Virus record (IMG/VR): IMGVR_UViG_3300046533_000321
Location: 1-41,147 of that record
Source: a virus
DNA length: 41,147 nt
Strand: one strand, 5' to 3'
The notes beneath the pieces were generated by a model. The model was not told the origin of the DNA, did no database searches, and saw only the letters and a program-made list of their open reading frames with translations. How positions within the stretch are numbered: position 1 is the first letter of the stretch; every line of letters starts with the position of its first letter. The translations under genes were made by a program, and so were the position numbers. Below, in pieces: positions 30,865 to 37,075 of the stretch.

Positions 30865-31061
30865 TCGACCGCGTAGGTGAAGACGACTGCCTTCTTGGCC
30901 CACATCGATGTCTCCTCCAGCTTCGTCAGCGCCAGAGAGCGGAAGCGGGATTCGGGAAGCTGGTGGAGCATGTCGCTGACGTTCAGCATCTGCCGCGTCA
31001 CCTCGTCCAGCATCTCGGCCTGCTCTTCGTTCGGTGCTCGGTTGGTGAACAGGTCTTCCAT
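30861..31061 (-). CDS. Putative Acb2/Tad1-type cyclic-nucleotide sponge, 66 aa
   Basis: This small all-helical protein ends in the signature of the Acb2/Tad1 helical-hairpin family: LPESR (residues 35-39), then SLALTKLEE (42-50), then MWAKKAV (53-59). In that family the proteins form compact oligomers that bind cyclic oligonucleotides made by host CBASS systems, or related Thoeris signals, and so block abortive defence. Length (66 residues) is at the short end. GAGAGGA precedes the ATG. The next gene overlaps its stop. The family call is from motif memory and the ligand cannot be predicted. Confidence 0.65.
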   Translation of the reverse strand: MEDLFTNRAPNEEQAEMLDEVTRQMLNVSDMLHQLPESRFRSLALTKLEETSMWAKKAVVFTYAVE

Positions 31062-31087
31062 CTGGTCCTCTCGTCAGGGTTCACGGA

Positions 31088-31109
31088 GGGGGGAGCGTCG
31101 GCTCCCCCC
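31088..31109 (-). terminator. Intercistronic GC hairpin upstream of the Acb2-like gene
   Basis: Arms GGGGGGAGC and GCTCCCCCC flank a four-base loop in the gap after the acidic 79-residue gene. There is no T-run, so it may be a partial terminator or processing site that sets separate expression of the Acb2-like gene. Confidence 0.55.
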
Positions 31110-31114
31110 ACGTC

Positions 31115-31354
31115 TTACTTCTCTTCGGCCTTCTCGGCCTTCTTCTCCTCGGACTTCGCAGCCTTGGCTGCGGCCTCGTTCTCCTTCTCCTCCTCTTCGA
31201 GGGAAGGGCGTCCGCTGCGAGCGCGAGCGAGGTTCTCCTCGTCGTGCGCCCTCTGAGCCTCCGTCTCGCGAGCGTCCTGCACCCGCTCGACGTACGCCTC
31301 CGGATCCTCCTGCTGCTGATCGAGAAGCTCCTGCTCGGTCAGTTCCTCTGCCAT
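31115..31354 (-). CDS. Highly charged Glu/Lys-rich protein, 79 aa
   Basis: The protein is almost entirely charged helix (EEEEKENEAAAKAAKSEEKK). A near-ideal ribosome site (GGAGGTGATCAC before the ATG) implies strong translation. It could be a disordered decoy, a DNA mimic or a scaffold-like protein. No family can be recognised from such composition. Confidence 0.65.
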   Translation of the reverse strand: MAEELTEQELLDQQQEDPEAYVERVQDARETEAQRAHDEENLARARSGRPSLEEEEKENEAAAKAAKSEEKKAEKAEEK

Positions 31355-31378
31355 GTGATCACCTCCCTCCGAGTGATG

Positions 31379-31404
31379 GGGGGCGAGGCCGAAGCCCCGC
31401 CCCC
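31379..31404 (-). terminator. GC hairpin after the collagen-like gene
   Basis: An 11-pair stem with one A/C mismatch and a CGAA loop lies between the collagen-like gene and the charged 79-residue gene. It is a likely attenuator or mRNA end; no T-run is present. Confidence 0.55.
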
Positions 31405-31415
31405 GACATCATTCC

Positions 31416-32492
31416 CTACGCGCAGTACACGTACACAACGCCCGAGAGCGCCGCGCCGCTGGACTGGATGATCGTCCAGGCGGTGGTGCCCGTCGGATCG
31501 CCCGTCGAGTCCGAGCGGAAGGAGGCGGTGACCGATCCCTGGATGTTGAAGCCACCAGAGACGGCATGCTTCCCTGCCGGGCAGGAGACGGTGAACTGCT
31601 TGTCTCCCGAGGCGGTTCCGCCGACAACGGTCTGGATCGAGCCGATGTCGCCCGTGTCGCCCTTCGGACCAGCCGGACCCGTGGGGCCAGCCGGGCCTGC
31701 CGGGCCAGCCGGGCCAGCTGCGCCCGTCTCACCCTTCGCTCCCGCCGGGCCAGCCGGGCCAGTGGCTCCAGTGTCGCCCTTCGGCCCAGCGGGTCCTGTC
31801 GCACCAGCGGGGCCAGCCGCGCCAGTGTCACCCTTCGGGCCTGCGGGGCCGATGGGGCCAGCGGGGCCTGTGGCTCCGACTGCTCCAGCAGCGCCCGTGT
31901 CGCCCTTCGCTCCTGCAGGGCCAGTCGCCCCGGTGTCACCCTTCGCGCCAGCAGGGCCAGCTGCTCCGGTGTCGCCCTTGGGACCAGCCGGGCCGACTGC
32001 GCCTGTCGCGCCTGTGTCGCCCTTCGCTCCCGTGGCTCCGGTTGCGCCAGTCTCGCCCTTGGCTCCGGTGTCACCCTTCGGACCCTGAGCGCCGTTCTGG
32101 CCGTTCGCGCCAGCGGCCCCAGTTGCTCCGGTAGCACCCTTCGCACCCTCGACGCCCTGAGCACCCGCAGAGCCGTTGGCCCCCTTGGCTCCTGCCGGGC
32201 CTGCTGGACCCTGAGGACCCCTCGGGCCTGTCACCGCGAGTCCCAGCTTGCGGTTCTCCCACGGCCTGCAGGGTTCGTTCTTGGCGACCGAGCGGACGAC
32301 TCCCGCCCTCAGGATCGCGAGCTTCTCGCTCGGGCTGAACGTGATGTTCGCCCCGGTCAGCGGCAGCAGGCTCTTCTTGCCAATGCAGAAAGGCCCGGCG
32401 AGTCTTCGCCCCTGATCGGTTGTTGCCGCGGTCGTCGATCCGACCATGATGACGGCACAGAGAGCCGCCAGAAACACGTACCACTTCCTCAT
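31416..32492 (-). CDS. Secreted collagen-like protein, 358 aa
   Basis: Residues 1-23 form a signal peptide ([20 protein letters not shown]). A 65-residue N-terminal domain with C36 and C75 follows ([27 protein letters not shown]). Then about 65 uninterrupted Gly-X-Y triplets run from residue 89 to about 284, many of them GPKGDT, GPAGPA and GATGPA. A 73-residue C-terminal beta domain carries two cysteines ([13 protein letters not shown]). Collagen triplets are usual in phage fibres, but a signal peptide is not. This points to an exported host-surface protein, perhaps acquired from an actinobacterium. Confidence 0.85.
   Translation of the reverse strand: MRKWYVFLAALCAVIMVGSTTAATTDQGRRLAGPFCIGKKSLLPLTGANITFSPSEKLAILRAGVVRSVAKNEPCRPWENRKLGLAVTGPRGPQGPAGPAGAKGANGSAGAQGVEGAKGATGATGAAGANGQNGAQGPKGDTGAKGETGATGATGAKGDTGATGAVGPAGPKGDTGAAGPAGAKGDTGATGPAGAKGDTGAAGAVGATGPAGPIGPAGPKGDTGAAGPAGATGPAGPKGDTGATGPAGPAGAKGETGAAGPAGPAGPAGPTGPAGPKGDTGDIGSIQTVVGGTASGDKQFTVSCPAGKHAVSGGFNIQGSVTASFRSDSTGDPTGTTAWTIIQSSGAALSGVVYVYCA
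31641..32228 (-). repeat. Gly-X-Y coding repeat region
   Basis: Around 65 nine-base triplet codon units encode the collagen-like domain. Units such as GGCCCGGC and GACACTGG recur with many variants on the coding strand. Such tracts expand and contract by slippage or recombination, so length may vary between relatives. Confidence 0.85.
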
Positions 32493-32513
32493 TCCTCTTC
32501 CCCTCCTCGGTGA

Positions 32514-32942
32514 CTACAGCGAGTTGATCTCGCCGCAGAGATAGCCCCTGTAGCGGAGCCGGATTGTACGAGACGCACGTTCGCTCCGCTTCCCGTCGTG
32601 GTCTTTCAGGTCAGGCTCCTCGCGGAGGCTGATCTGAACGTGAGCCTCCTCGCTGACCTGATAGTTGTCCCGCAGGACGGGCATCGGCTTGCCGTTGAAG
32701 ACGACGTAATGCTTGCCGACAACGGGCAGTGACTCGGGCCGCAGGACGTGAAGCTCGCCCTGCTCGGAACCCTGCTCGGAATCCGGGGGATTCTGAGCAA
32801 CCTCCTCCTCGACGAGGCCGATGATCTGGAGCGGAGCGACCATCTCCTCCAGGGCCTGGTTCTCCTCGTCAGTGAGAGGCCCCGGATCCTCGACGGGCAG
32901 TGAGGAGTCGAAGTCCTCGATCAGGCCCTCGTACTCGCTCAC
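32514..32942 (-). CDS. Acidic protein of unknown function, 142 aa
   Basis: The first 75 residues are acidic and disordered. The rest is a small beta-rich domain (LPVVGKHYVVFNGKPMPVLR, ASRTIRLRYRGYLCGE). The GTG start overlaps the ribbon-helix-helix stop (GTGA), so the pair is probably co-expressed. An 11-pair hairpin with one wobble lies at 32774-32798 within its coding region. Family unknown. Confidence 0.6.
   Translation of the reverse strand: MSEYEGLIEDFDSSLPVEDPGPLTDEENQALEEMVAPLQIIGLVEEEVAQNPPDSEQGSEQGELHVLRPESLPVVGKHYVVFNGKPMPVLRDNYQVSEEAHVQISLREEPDLKDHDGKRSERASRTIRLRYRGYLCGEINSL
32774..32798. repeat. Inverted repeat inside the acidic gene
   Basis: Arms GCTCGGAATCC and GGATTCTGAGC pair over 11 positions with one G-T wobble around a GGG loop. 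It resembles the hairpins that become very frequent from 34 kb onward and is the first clear outlier of that type. Confidence 0.55.
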
Positions 32943-33061
32943 GGCTTCAGCTTCGAGATCGCATGCTTGACGAGGCCGCGAACCCAGACGGCGGGATCCT
33001 TCCCCGCGGCCTTGAGCCGCTCCTCCTCTTCCTTGTTGACGTAGACGAGGATTCTCGCCAT
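32939..33061 (-). CDS. Ribbon-helix-helix regulator, 40 aa
   Basis: MARILVYV is a short beta strand. KEEEERLKAAG and PAVWVRGLVKHAI then give two helices, the layout of Arc/CopG-type DNA-binding dimers. AAGGAGG lies three bases before the ATG. Its start faces a perfect GTGTAC palindrome 23 bases away in the divergent gap, a plausible autoregulatory operator. With 40 residues it is about the minimum size for the fold. Confidence 0.65.
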   Translation of the reverse strand: MARILVYVNKEEEERLKAAGKDPAVWVRGLVKHAISKLKP

Positions 33062-33083
33062 CACCCTCCTTCGGTTGCAGCTA

Positions 33084-33097
33084 GTGTACCAGTACAC
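33084..33097. promoter_or_regulatory. Palindromic operator in a divergent promoter gap
   Basis: GTGTAC, two bases, GTACAC: a perfect 6-bp dyad in the 55-base gap between the ribbon-helix-helix gene and the rightward 143-residue gene. Its size and position fit the binding site of a small ribbon-helix-helix dimer pair controlling both directions. Confidence 0.6.
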
Positions 33098-33116
33098 CAC
33101 CAGGAGGTCACTGTCA

Positions 33117-33548
33117 ATGAGCAAGGGCGGAGTGAGGAAGAGCGCGGTGAGGGAGATCGAGGGGATCCCCGGCACCGTCACGCACGGCTTCAAGGAGCAG
33201 CCGATCATCGAAGTCCAGATGCCCTCGCACGTCTCGCTGGCGATGCGAAGGCAGGGGATCGACCCGCTCGGGATGAAGCTCTACGAGATGGGGCCGTGCT
33301 CGATCTTCGTCGGCAGGGAGCCAGCAGGGAAGAACCACGAACTGCTCTGGCACCTCACCATCAGCACCCCCTCGCGCCACCCGACCTGGGACGAGATCAA
33401 GGTCGCTCGCTACCGCCTCCTCCCACACGACATCTGCTGCGGGGTGCTCTTGCCGCAGCCCGAGTTCTACGTCAACCTGATCGAGCAGGATCACGTCTTC
33501 CAGCTGTGGGAAGTCCGCGACGAGAGGGAAGCATGGACGACGGGCTAG
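33117..33548 (+). CDS. DUF7694-like phage protein, 143 aa
   Basis: GGAGGT eight bases upstream supports this ATG over an earlier one inside the operator. The core LLWHLTISTPSRHPTWDEIK, RYRLLPHDICCG and PEFYVNLIEQDHVFQLWEV matches a widespread phage family of unknown function (WHLS...PTWDE...YVN...LWE). The N-terminus is basic. It is the first rightward gene of this segment. Confidence 0.7.
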   Translation: MSKGGVRKSAVREIEGIPGTVTHGFKEQPIIEVQMPSHVSLAMRRQGIDPLGMKLYEMGPCSIFVGREPAGKNHELLWHLTISTPSRHPTWDEIKVARYRLLPHDICCGVLLPQPEFYVNLIEQDHVFQLWEVRDEREAWTTG

Positions 33549-33637
33549 TGTCCGGTGATGTTCGCGCCGAAGAGGAACATCAGCCAGAGGCTGGCAGCGA
33601 TGAGCGCCAGCATGAGGTCACCGAATGAAAGATTCAC
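33545..33637 (-). CDS. Hidden membrane microprotein, 30 aa
   Basis: The GTG start has AAGGAG five bases upstream. The peptide is mostly a membrane helix (LMLALIAASLWLMFLFGANI). It overlaps the end of the 143-residue gene and the first 13 bases of the next rightward gene. It was missed because of size, but the ribosome site and hydrophobic content support translation. A small toxin, holin-helper or exclusion peptide is possible. Confidence 0.45.
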   Translation of the reverse strand: MNLSFGDLMLALIAASLWLMFLFGANITGH

Positions 33638-33870
33638 AGCCACTCCTTCTGATAGCTCACGGTGAGCCTACCCCGCCCCGCGGACGCCCACCCTTCCTCT
33701 GCCGCCTCGGCCTGCACAAGATCGCGGCCAGGAACGAGCACGTCCTGCGCGACGGGATCTGGTACGACCGGACCCTGAACCGCTGCGAGCGCGAGACATG
33801 CCCTCTCAGCCTCTGGTGGGTCTGCGTCGATGTCGAGAAGGCGTACCACCAGATCTCGTACGAGGAGTAG
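33625..33870 (+). CDS. Small Cys-containing protein, 81 aa
   Basis: CRLGLHKIAARNEH and later CERETCPLSLWW follow the pattern of small phage proteins with a CRLGLHxW motif and a second Cys pair, likely zinc-binding. GAGGT lies five bases before the ATG. The family has no known function. Confidence 0.6.
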   Translation: MKDSQPLLLIAHGEPTPPRGRPPFLCRLGLHKIAARNEHVLRDGIWYDRTLNRCERETCPLSLWWVCVDVEKAYHQISYEE

Positions 33871-34147
33871 CGAACAGCTGTGTGCCCCTGTAGGCCCCCC
33901 GCTGAATCGTGCTGCTGGTGCCCCCTGAATCGCTGCTGCGCTGCGTCGTGCGGTAGGAAGCCCCGCGAGAGAGGACCCGAGCACACGCGAGCTTTCGGGG
34001 GACCGCCCCCCGCCGCCCTAGCTCCTAGCTAGGGCGGCTGCGCCCGTGTGCCAGAACAAGCCTTTGGCTTGTGCTGGGCGAGGCATGCTGCCCTTGTCCC
34101 TTGTCACTGCTTGCAGTGAGTGGTGCTCGGGAGGGTGCTGCCTAGAG
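33871..34147. other. Non-coding gap with strong hairpins
   Basis: No gene is supported here. It holds two imperfect copies of a CCCCCTGAATCG-CTGCTG block near 33900 and 33930. A 12-bp hairpin at 34012-34038 (arm GCCGCCCTAGCT, loop CCT) follows, then 7-bp hairpins at 34056-34072 and 34104-34119. The first could end transcription from both sides. It marks the left edge of the hairpin-rich zone. Confidence 0.6.
34012..34038. terminator. Strong 12-bp hairpin, possible bidirectional terminator
   Basis: Arms GCCGCCCTAGCT and AGCTAGGGCGGC around CCT. It lies between a rightward operon end (33870) and the end of a leftward gene (34148), the right place for a shared terminator. It lacks a T-run, so activity is inferred. 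Confidence 0.55.
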
Positions 34148-34858
34148 TCAGCCCGTAGGGCTGAAGATGGCACGAAGCTGCTTGAACGTCGCCTCATGGG
34201 CACCTTCGGTGGTCAGCGTCAGCGAAGCCTCCTCCGTCGCGAGCGGGTCGACAGCGTCGACCAGCGCCAGAACGGCGCGAGTGGCCTGCAAGCCTTCGGC
34301 TTCGAGAGCATTTCCCACCGCCACCACGGCAAGCTCTTCTGCCCGTAGGGCAACCACAGCCTTCAGAGCGGCTCGGGGGGATAGACGAGGTTTCACCTCG
34401 GGATCAGCGATCAGGGCAAGGGTGTCGTCGGAGAGCGCTGTGTGAGCGTGGAAGACGCAGACCTCCATCCCGCGCATCTTCCCGACCTTGCACCTCACTC
34501 CGTGAACCGTCAAAGCCTTGCACCGCTTCTCCTCGGGGATCACAAGGCTTACAGCCTTGAGTCGGTGAACGTTCCCCTCGTCGTCTTCGAGCACCTCAGG
34601 CTGCTTTGCAGCCTGTCTCCTGGCTCTGGCGGCGTTCCCGTTTCGGCGGTCCACCTCTCGCACCGGATCGGCGCGTTCTTCCCGCTGATCCTGCGCCAAG
34701 AGGGCTGGTTCACTGGTCAACCACTCCGAAGGAGTGACCTCGTCGGTGACGGTCGCAAGGGGTTCAGCTTCGCTGGGAGAATCGGCAGCTGTTTCGGTGC
34801 GCGTCAGGGCTTCGCCCTGTGCGTCATCCAGGTACTCGCGGGTCGCGGCGTCCATCAT
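34148..34858 (-). CDS. Zinc-motif protein, isolated leftward gene, 236 aa
   Basis: The N-terminal 110 residues are acidic and low in structure. A single C-x9-C-x10-C-x2-H motif (C113, C123, C134, H137 in RCKALTVHGVRC and MEVCVFHA) resembles a small zinc fold found in phage and mobile-element proteins. The C-terminal 90 residues are helical and Ala/Leu/Val-rich. It is the only leftward gene inside the hairpin zone and carries at least nine hairpins. A weak ribosome site precedes two adjacent ATGs. Function unknown. Confidence 0.65.
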   Translation of the reverse strand: MMDAATREYLDDAQGEALTRTETAADSPSEAEPLATVTDEVTPSEWLTSEPALLAQDQREERADPVREVDRRNGNAARARRQAAKQPEVLEDDEGNVHRLKAVSLVIPEEKRCKALTVHGVRCKVGKMRGMEVCVFHAHTALSDDTLALIADPEVKPRLSPRAALKAVVALRAEELAVVAVGNALEAEGLQATRAVLALVDAVDPLATEEASLTLTTEGAHEATFKQLRAIFSPTG

Positions 34859-35138
34859 CCGATCCTACATGCGATCACGTCCCTTCGCTACCCGCAAACC
34901 CGCATGTACTGGTCGTTTCACGACCTTCGTGCGCGTGTTCGGATCTTCGATCCGGCCTGTTTGGGCTTTGTTCGGATGTCTTGACAGTCCGGATCTGGTC
35001 CAGCTAGGTTGCGAATCGGCACCCAGCTCCCTCGCCGTTCTTTCGGTGGCAGTCGGGGGGTGCTAGTCGGCACGTTGACCGAGGTGCATCGGCAGTCGGT
35101 GCACCGCAGTGAACGTCACCAACACACGGAGGTTCAGC
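34859..35138. other. Intergenic regulatory region with promoter and leader
   Basis: This gap separates the leftward zinc-motif gene from the rightward operon. It contains 6-bp TTC-loop hairpins at 34911-34925 and 34940-34954, promoter P1, and a leader with GCACCC...GGGTGC and GGTGCA...TGCACC inverted repeats before the start-associated element. No gene is supported. Confidence 0.6.
34981..35010 (+). promoter_or_regulatory. Rightward promoter P1 (TTGACA, 18 bp, TAGGTT)
   Basis: A -35 TTGACA and a -10 TAGGTT with 18-base spacing lie 129 bases before the first gene of the operon. About 40 bases around it are nearly repeated at 38850 (shared GTTCGGA upstream and CTGGTCCAGCTA before the -10). A TANNNT -10 suits an actinobacterial housekeeping sigma. 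The transcript would have a ~120-base leader with possible hairpins. Confidence 0.7.
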
Positions 35139-35375
35139 GTGGAGAGCTTTGCTCCCTCACGGAACGAACGCAGTCAGCAGGTTCGAGGCAAGGAACGGCC
35201 CTACTCTCGTAGAGAGTCGGAATGGGAGAACACCGGGGCATTCACGGGGACTGGTCGACCGAAGGTCGTCGGCGTCTCGGAGCAGGTCGCTCTCGTCACT
35301 CGGCGGAACGCTGCAGCAGCCCGAAGGGCTGAGAGGCAGTGGCTCCGGACACTCCCGAAGGGAACGAGGATCTAA
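35139..35375 (+). CDS. Small basic protein, first gene after promoter P1, 78 aa
   Basis: The GTG start is placed by the element CACACGGAGGTTC just upstream, shared with other starts in this region. The protein is basic and largely helical at the C-terminus (ALVTRRNAAAARRAERQWLR), suggesting nucleic-acid binding. No family was recognised. Hairpins at 35213 and 35317 lie in its coding region. The stop shares one base with the next ATG. Confidence 0.65.
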   Translation: MESFAPSRNERSQQVRGKERPYSRRESEWENTGAFTGTGRPKVVGVSEQVALVTRRNAAAARRAERQWLRTLPKGTRI

Positions 35376-35614
35376 TGCACGGCCTGATCCTGAGAGCGTG
35401 GCGTGACGGATCCGTCCACGCCGAGGTGCCGATTGCCGCTTTCCACACCGAAGGTGTGCTCGGCGTCCACCTCGACCATCGCGAAGACGGGCACCGCTTC
35501 AAGACCGCTTGCGGTCTTGGTTGGTTCGGCATCGGCTCCTCGTCGGGCTACGGACACCCTGAAAGGGTGTCTTGCGAGGCTTGCCGGGCAATCCTGCTCG
35601 GCGAATCACAGTAG
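35375..35614 (+). CDS. Small Cys/His protein, 79 aa
   Basis: A beta-rich N-terminus (HGLILRAWRDGSVHAEVP) leads to HRFKTACGLGWFG and HPERVSCEACRAILLG. The CG...CEAC arrangement resembles small actinophage zinc proteins (xxCG...VxCxxC). Four hairpins (8-9 bp stems at 35500, 35553 and 35602) fall within it, the last spanning the stop codon. Function unknown. Confidence 0.65.
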   Translation: MHGLILRAWRDGSVHAEVPIAAFHTEGVLGVHLDHREDGHRFKTACGLGWFGIGSSSGYGHPERVSCEACRAILLGESQ

Positions 35615-35684
35615 TGATTCGGTCTGGCTCGTCACGGAGCCTGGCCGAATCCCTTCGGTGAAGGGATTGACACGGAGGTACGTC
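35615..35684 (+). repeat. Intercistronic start-associated module, copy 1
   Basis: Contains a first stem (GGCTC/GAGCC), a CTGGCCG segment, a second 9-bp stem AATCCCTTC with GGT loop, and GACACGGAGGTACGTC leading into the ATG. The same order recurs before several downstream genes. Confidence 0.7.
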
Positions 35685-36170
35685 ATGGCAGGTTGGAGCG
35701 ATGCTCTGCAGGATGAAGAGCGGGAGATGTGGGACGACGTAGTCGCCGCCGAGAAGGTGACAAGCGACGAAGTCGCTTCGGAGTACGCTCGGGTCGAAGC
35801 CGAGTACACCGACTACGTCGGTGGCGGCACGGTGACCAGCACCTACGGTGCTGTCGAGGTCAACACGATCACGGAAGAGCAGAAGCTCTTCCAGCAGTCG
35901 GCGAACGAGGTCGTAGACCTCGCCGACAAGCGGCTCGCGAGGATCACAAGGCTTCGCCTTGTCACCGACCGAGACTTCCCCATGTGGGACCTGAGCTACT
36001 GCTACGGGGTCCTGAAGGACGGCGCGGCAGTCAGGGTTCGGTTTCCTCAGAGCCAGTTCACGAAGTCAGATCTCAACCGAGATCTGATCGACATGTGCAA
36101 GGCCGAGGGAGTGTTCGGCAAGGGTCTTGGGATCTTCGATCCCGAGGTGATCAGCAAGCTGTACGGATAG
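35685..36170 (+). CDS. Protein of unknown function, 161 aa
   Basis: Acidic and helical in the first 60 residues (DALQDEEREMWDDVVAAEKV). A mixed alpha/beta section follows (RLRLVTDRDFPMWDLSYCYG, AAVRVRFPQSQFTKSDL). The ATG follows GACACGGAGGTACGTC. At least seven hairpins of 6-9 bp lie in its coding sequence. No family was recognised, and it is conserved only in context as the partner of the next gene. Confidence 0.7.
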   Translation: MAGWSDALQDEEREMWDDVVAAEKVTSDEVASEYARVEAEYTDYVGGGTVTSTYGAVEVNTITEEQKLFQQSANEVVDLADKRLARITRLRLVTDRDFPMWDLSYCYGVLKDGAAVRVRFPQSQFTKSDLNRDLIDMCKAEGVFGKGLGIFDPEVISKLYG

Positions 36171-36236
36171 GGTCGATGGAGCCTCTCTGAGGCTCTGTCC
36201 ATCCGTTCCGTCGGAACGGTGTACACGGAGGTAAGC
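36171..36236 (+). repeat. Intercistronic start-associated module, copy 2
   Basis: First stem GAGCCTC/GAGGCTC with TCT loop, a TGTCCAT linker, a second stem CCGTTCC/GGAACGG with GTC loop, then TACACGGAGGTAAGC before the ATG. Compared with copies 4 and 5, the second stem has an A-T pair replaced by G-C on both sides, a compensatory change. Confidence 0.7.
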
Positions 36237-37007
36237 ATGGACGCGATTCGCTTTCAGCGAATGGCCGAGGTGGCTGGCATCGAGTACGACCTCGAAGAGG
36301 TCTTCGGTGGCGAGATCCGTGGTCTACTGACCACGAACCAGAAGGTCGAGAAAGGCGAGAAGGAGGGATGGCTTACAGCCATCATGCACCTCGCTCCCGC
36401 CAAAGCCTCTGGCTTTCAGGTCTGCTCCTCGGCGACCAAGGGCTGCGAAGCAGCCTGCCTCAACACGGCAGGCCGCGGCGGCATCTTCAAGGTCGGCGAA
36501 GCCGACAACAGCATCCAGCAGGCTCGCCGAAGGCGAACCGCCTGGTACTTCGCTCGAAGGAACGAGTTCCTTCGTCGGCTTGACATCGAGATCGGCACCC
36601 ATGTGGGCCGAGCCATGCGGAAGGGCTTCAGCCCTGCCGTGCGGCTCAACGGGACCAGCGATCTTCGCTGGGAGTCGATCAAGCTGGACGGAGCAACGCT
36701 CTTCGAGCGTTGGCCGAACGTGGTCTTCTACGACTACACGAAGCACCTGCGGGATGTCTCTGACATCCCGAACTACTCGCTGACCTTCTCCCTGGCGGAG
36801 AGCAACGAGAGTCGTGCAGAGCTTGCTCTGCAGATGGGCCTCAACGTCGCTGTGGTCTTCCACAGCGTCCCCGAGGAGTTCTGGGGCTACCCCGTCTTCG
36901 ACGGGGACAAGAGCGACCTGCGCTTCCTTGACCCCAAGGGGGTCATCGTCGGCCTCAAGGCGAAGGGCAAGGCCCGGCAGGATCGTACGAGCGGCTTCGT
37001 TCGCTGA
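36237..37007 (+). CDS. GP88-family phage protein, 256 aa
   Basis: Matches the phage gene-product-88 family: HLAPAKASGF, then the Cys cluster C63/C70/C74 in QVCSSATKGCEAACLNTAGR, RRTAWYFARRNEFLRRL, AVRLNGTSDLRWE (near 135-146), VVFYDYTKH, NYSLTFSLAE, NVAVVFHSV, DGDKSDLRFLDPKGVIVGLK and SGFV at the end. The family is common in actinobacteriophages and its biochemical role is unknown. The Cys cluster suggests metal or Fe-S binding. Some 15 hairpins lie in 771 bases, many with the loop exactly on one codon (TTC, GAA, TCT, AAG). Confidence 0.85.
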   Translation: MDAIRFQRMAEVAGIEYDLEEVFGGEIRGLLTTNQKVEKGEKEGWLTAIMHLAPAKASGFQVCSSATKGCEAACLNTAGRGGIFKVGEADNSIQQARRRRTAWYFARRNEFLRRLDIEIGTHVGRAMRKGFSPAVRLNGTSDLRWESIKLDGATLFERWPNVVFYDYTKHLRDVSDIPNYSLTFSLAESNESRAELALQMGLNVAVVFHSVPEEFWGYPVFDGDKSDLRFLDPKGVIVGLKAKGKARQDRTSGFVR

Positions 37008-37075
37008 CATCACGGTGGGGACCTCTGGTCCCTGCCGCCTTGTCACCGACAGGGAGAACACGGAGGTCATCGAAG
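37008..37075 (+). repeat. Intercistronic start-associated module, copy 3 (divergent)
   Basis: First stem GGGACC/GGTCCC with TCT loop, then CTGCCG, a weak second stem (TGTC/GACA), and AACACGGAGGTC nine bases before the ATG. Confidence 0.6.

Noticed and set aside
31409-32513. Open frames on both strands through the collagen tract
   Set aside because: The nine-base periodicity keeps several frames open. Only the Gly-X-Y frame has a signal peptide, ordered end domains and a ribosome site.
33075-33116. Earlier start for the DUF7694-like gene
   Set aside because: It would place the palindrome in the coding region, and the ATG at 33117 has a good ribosome site.
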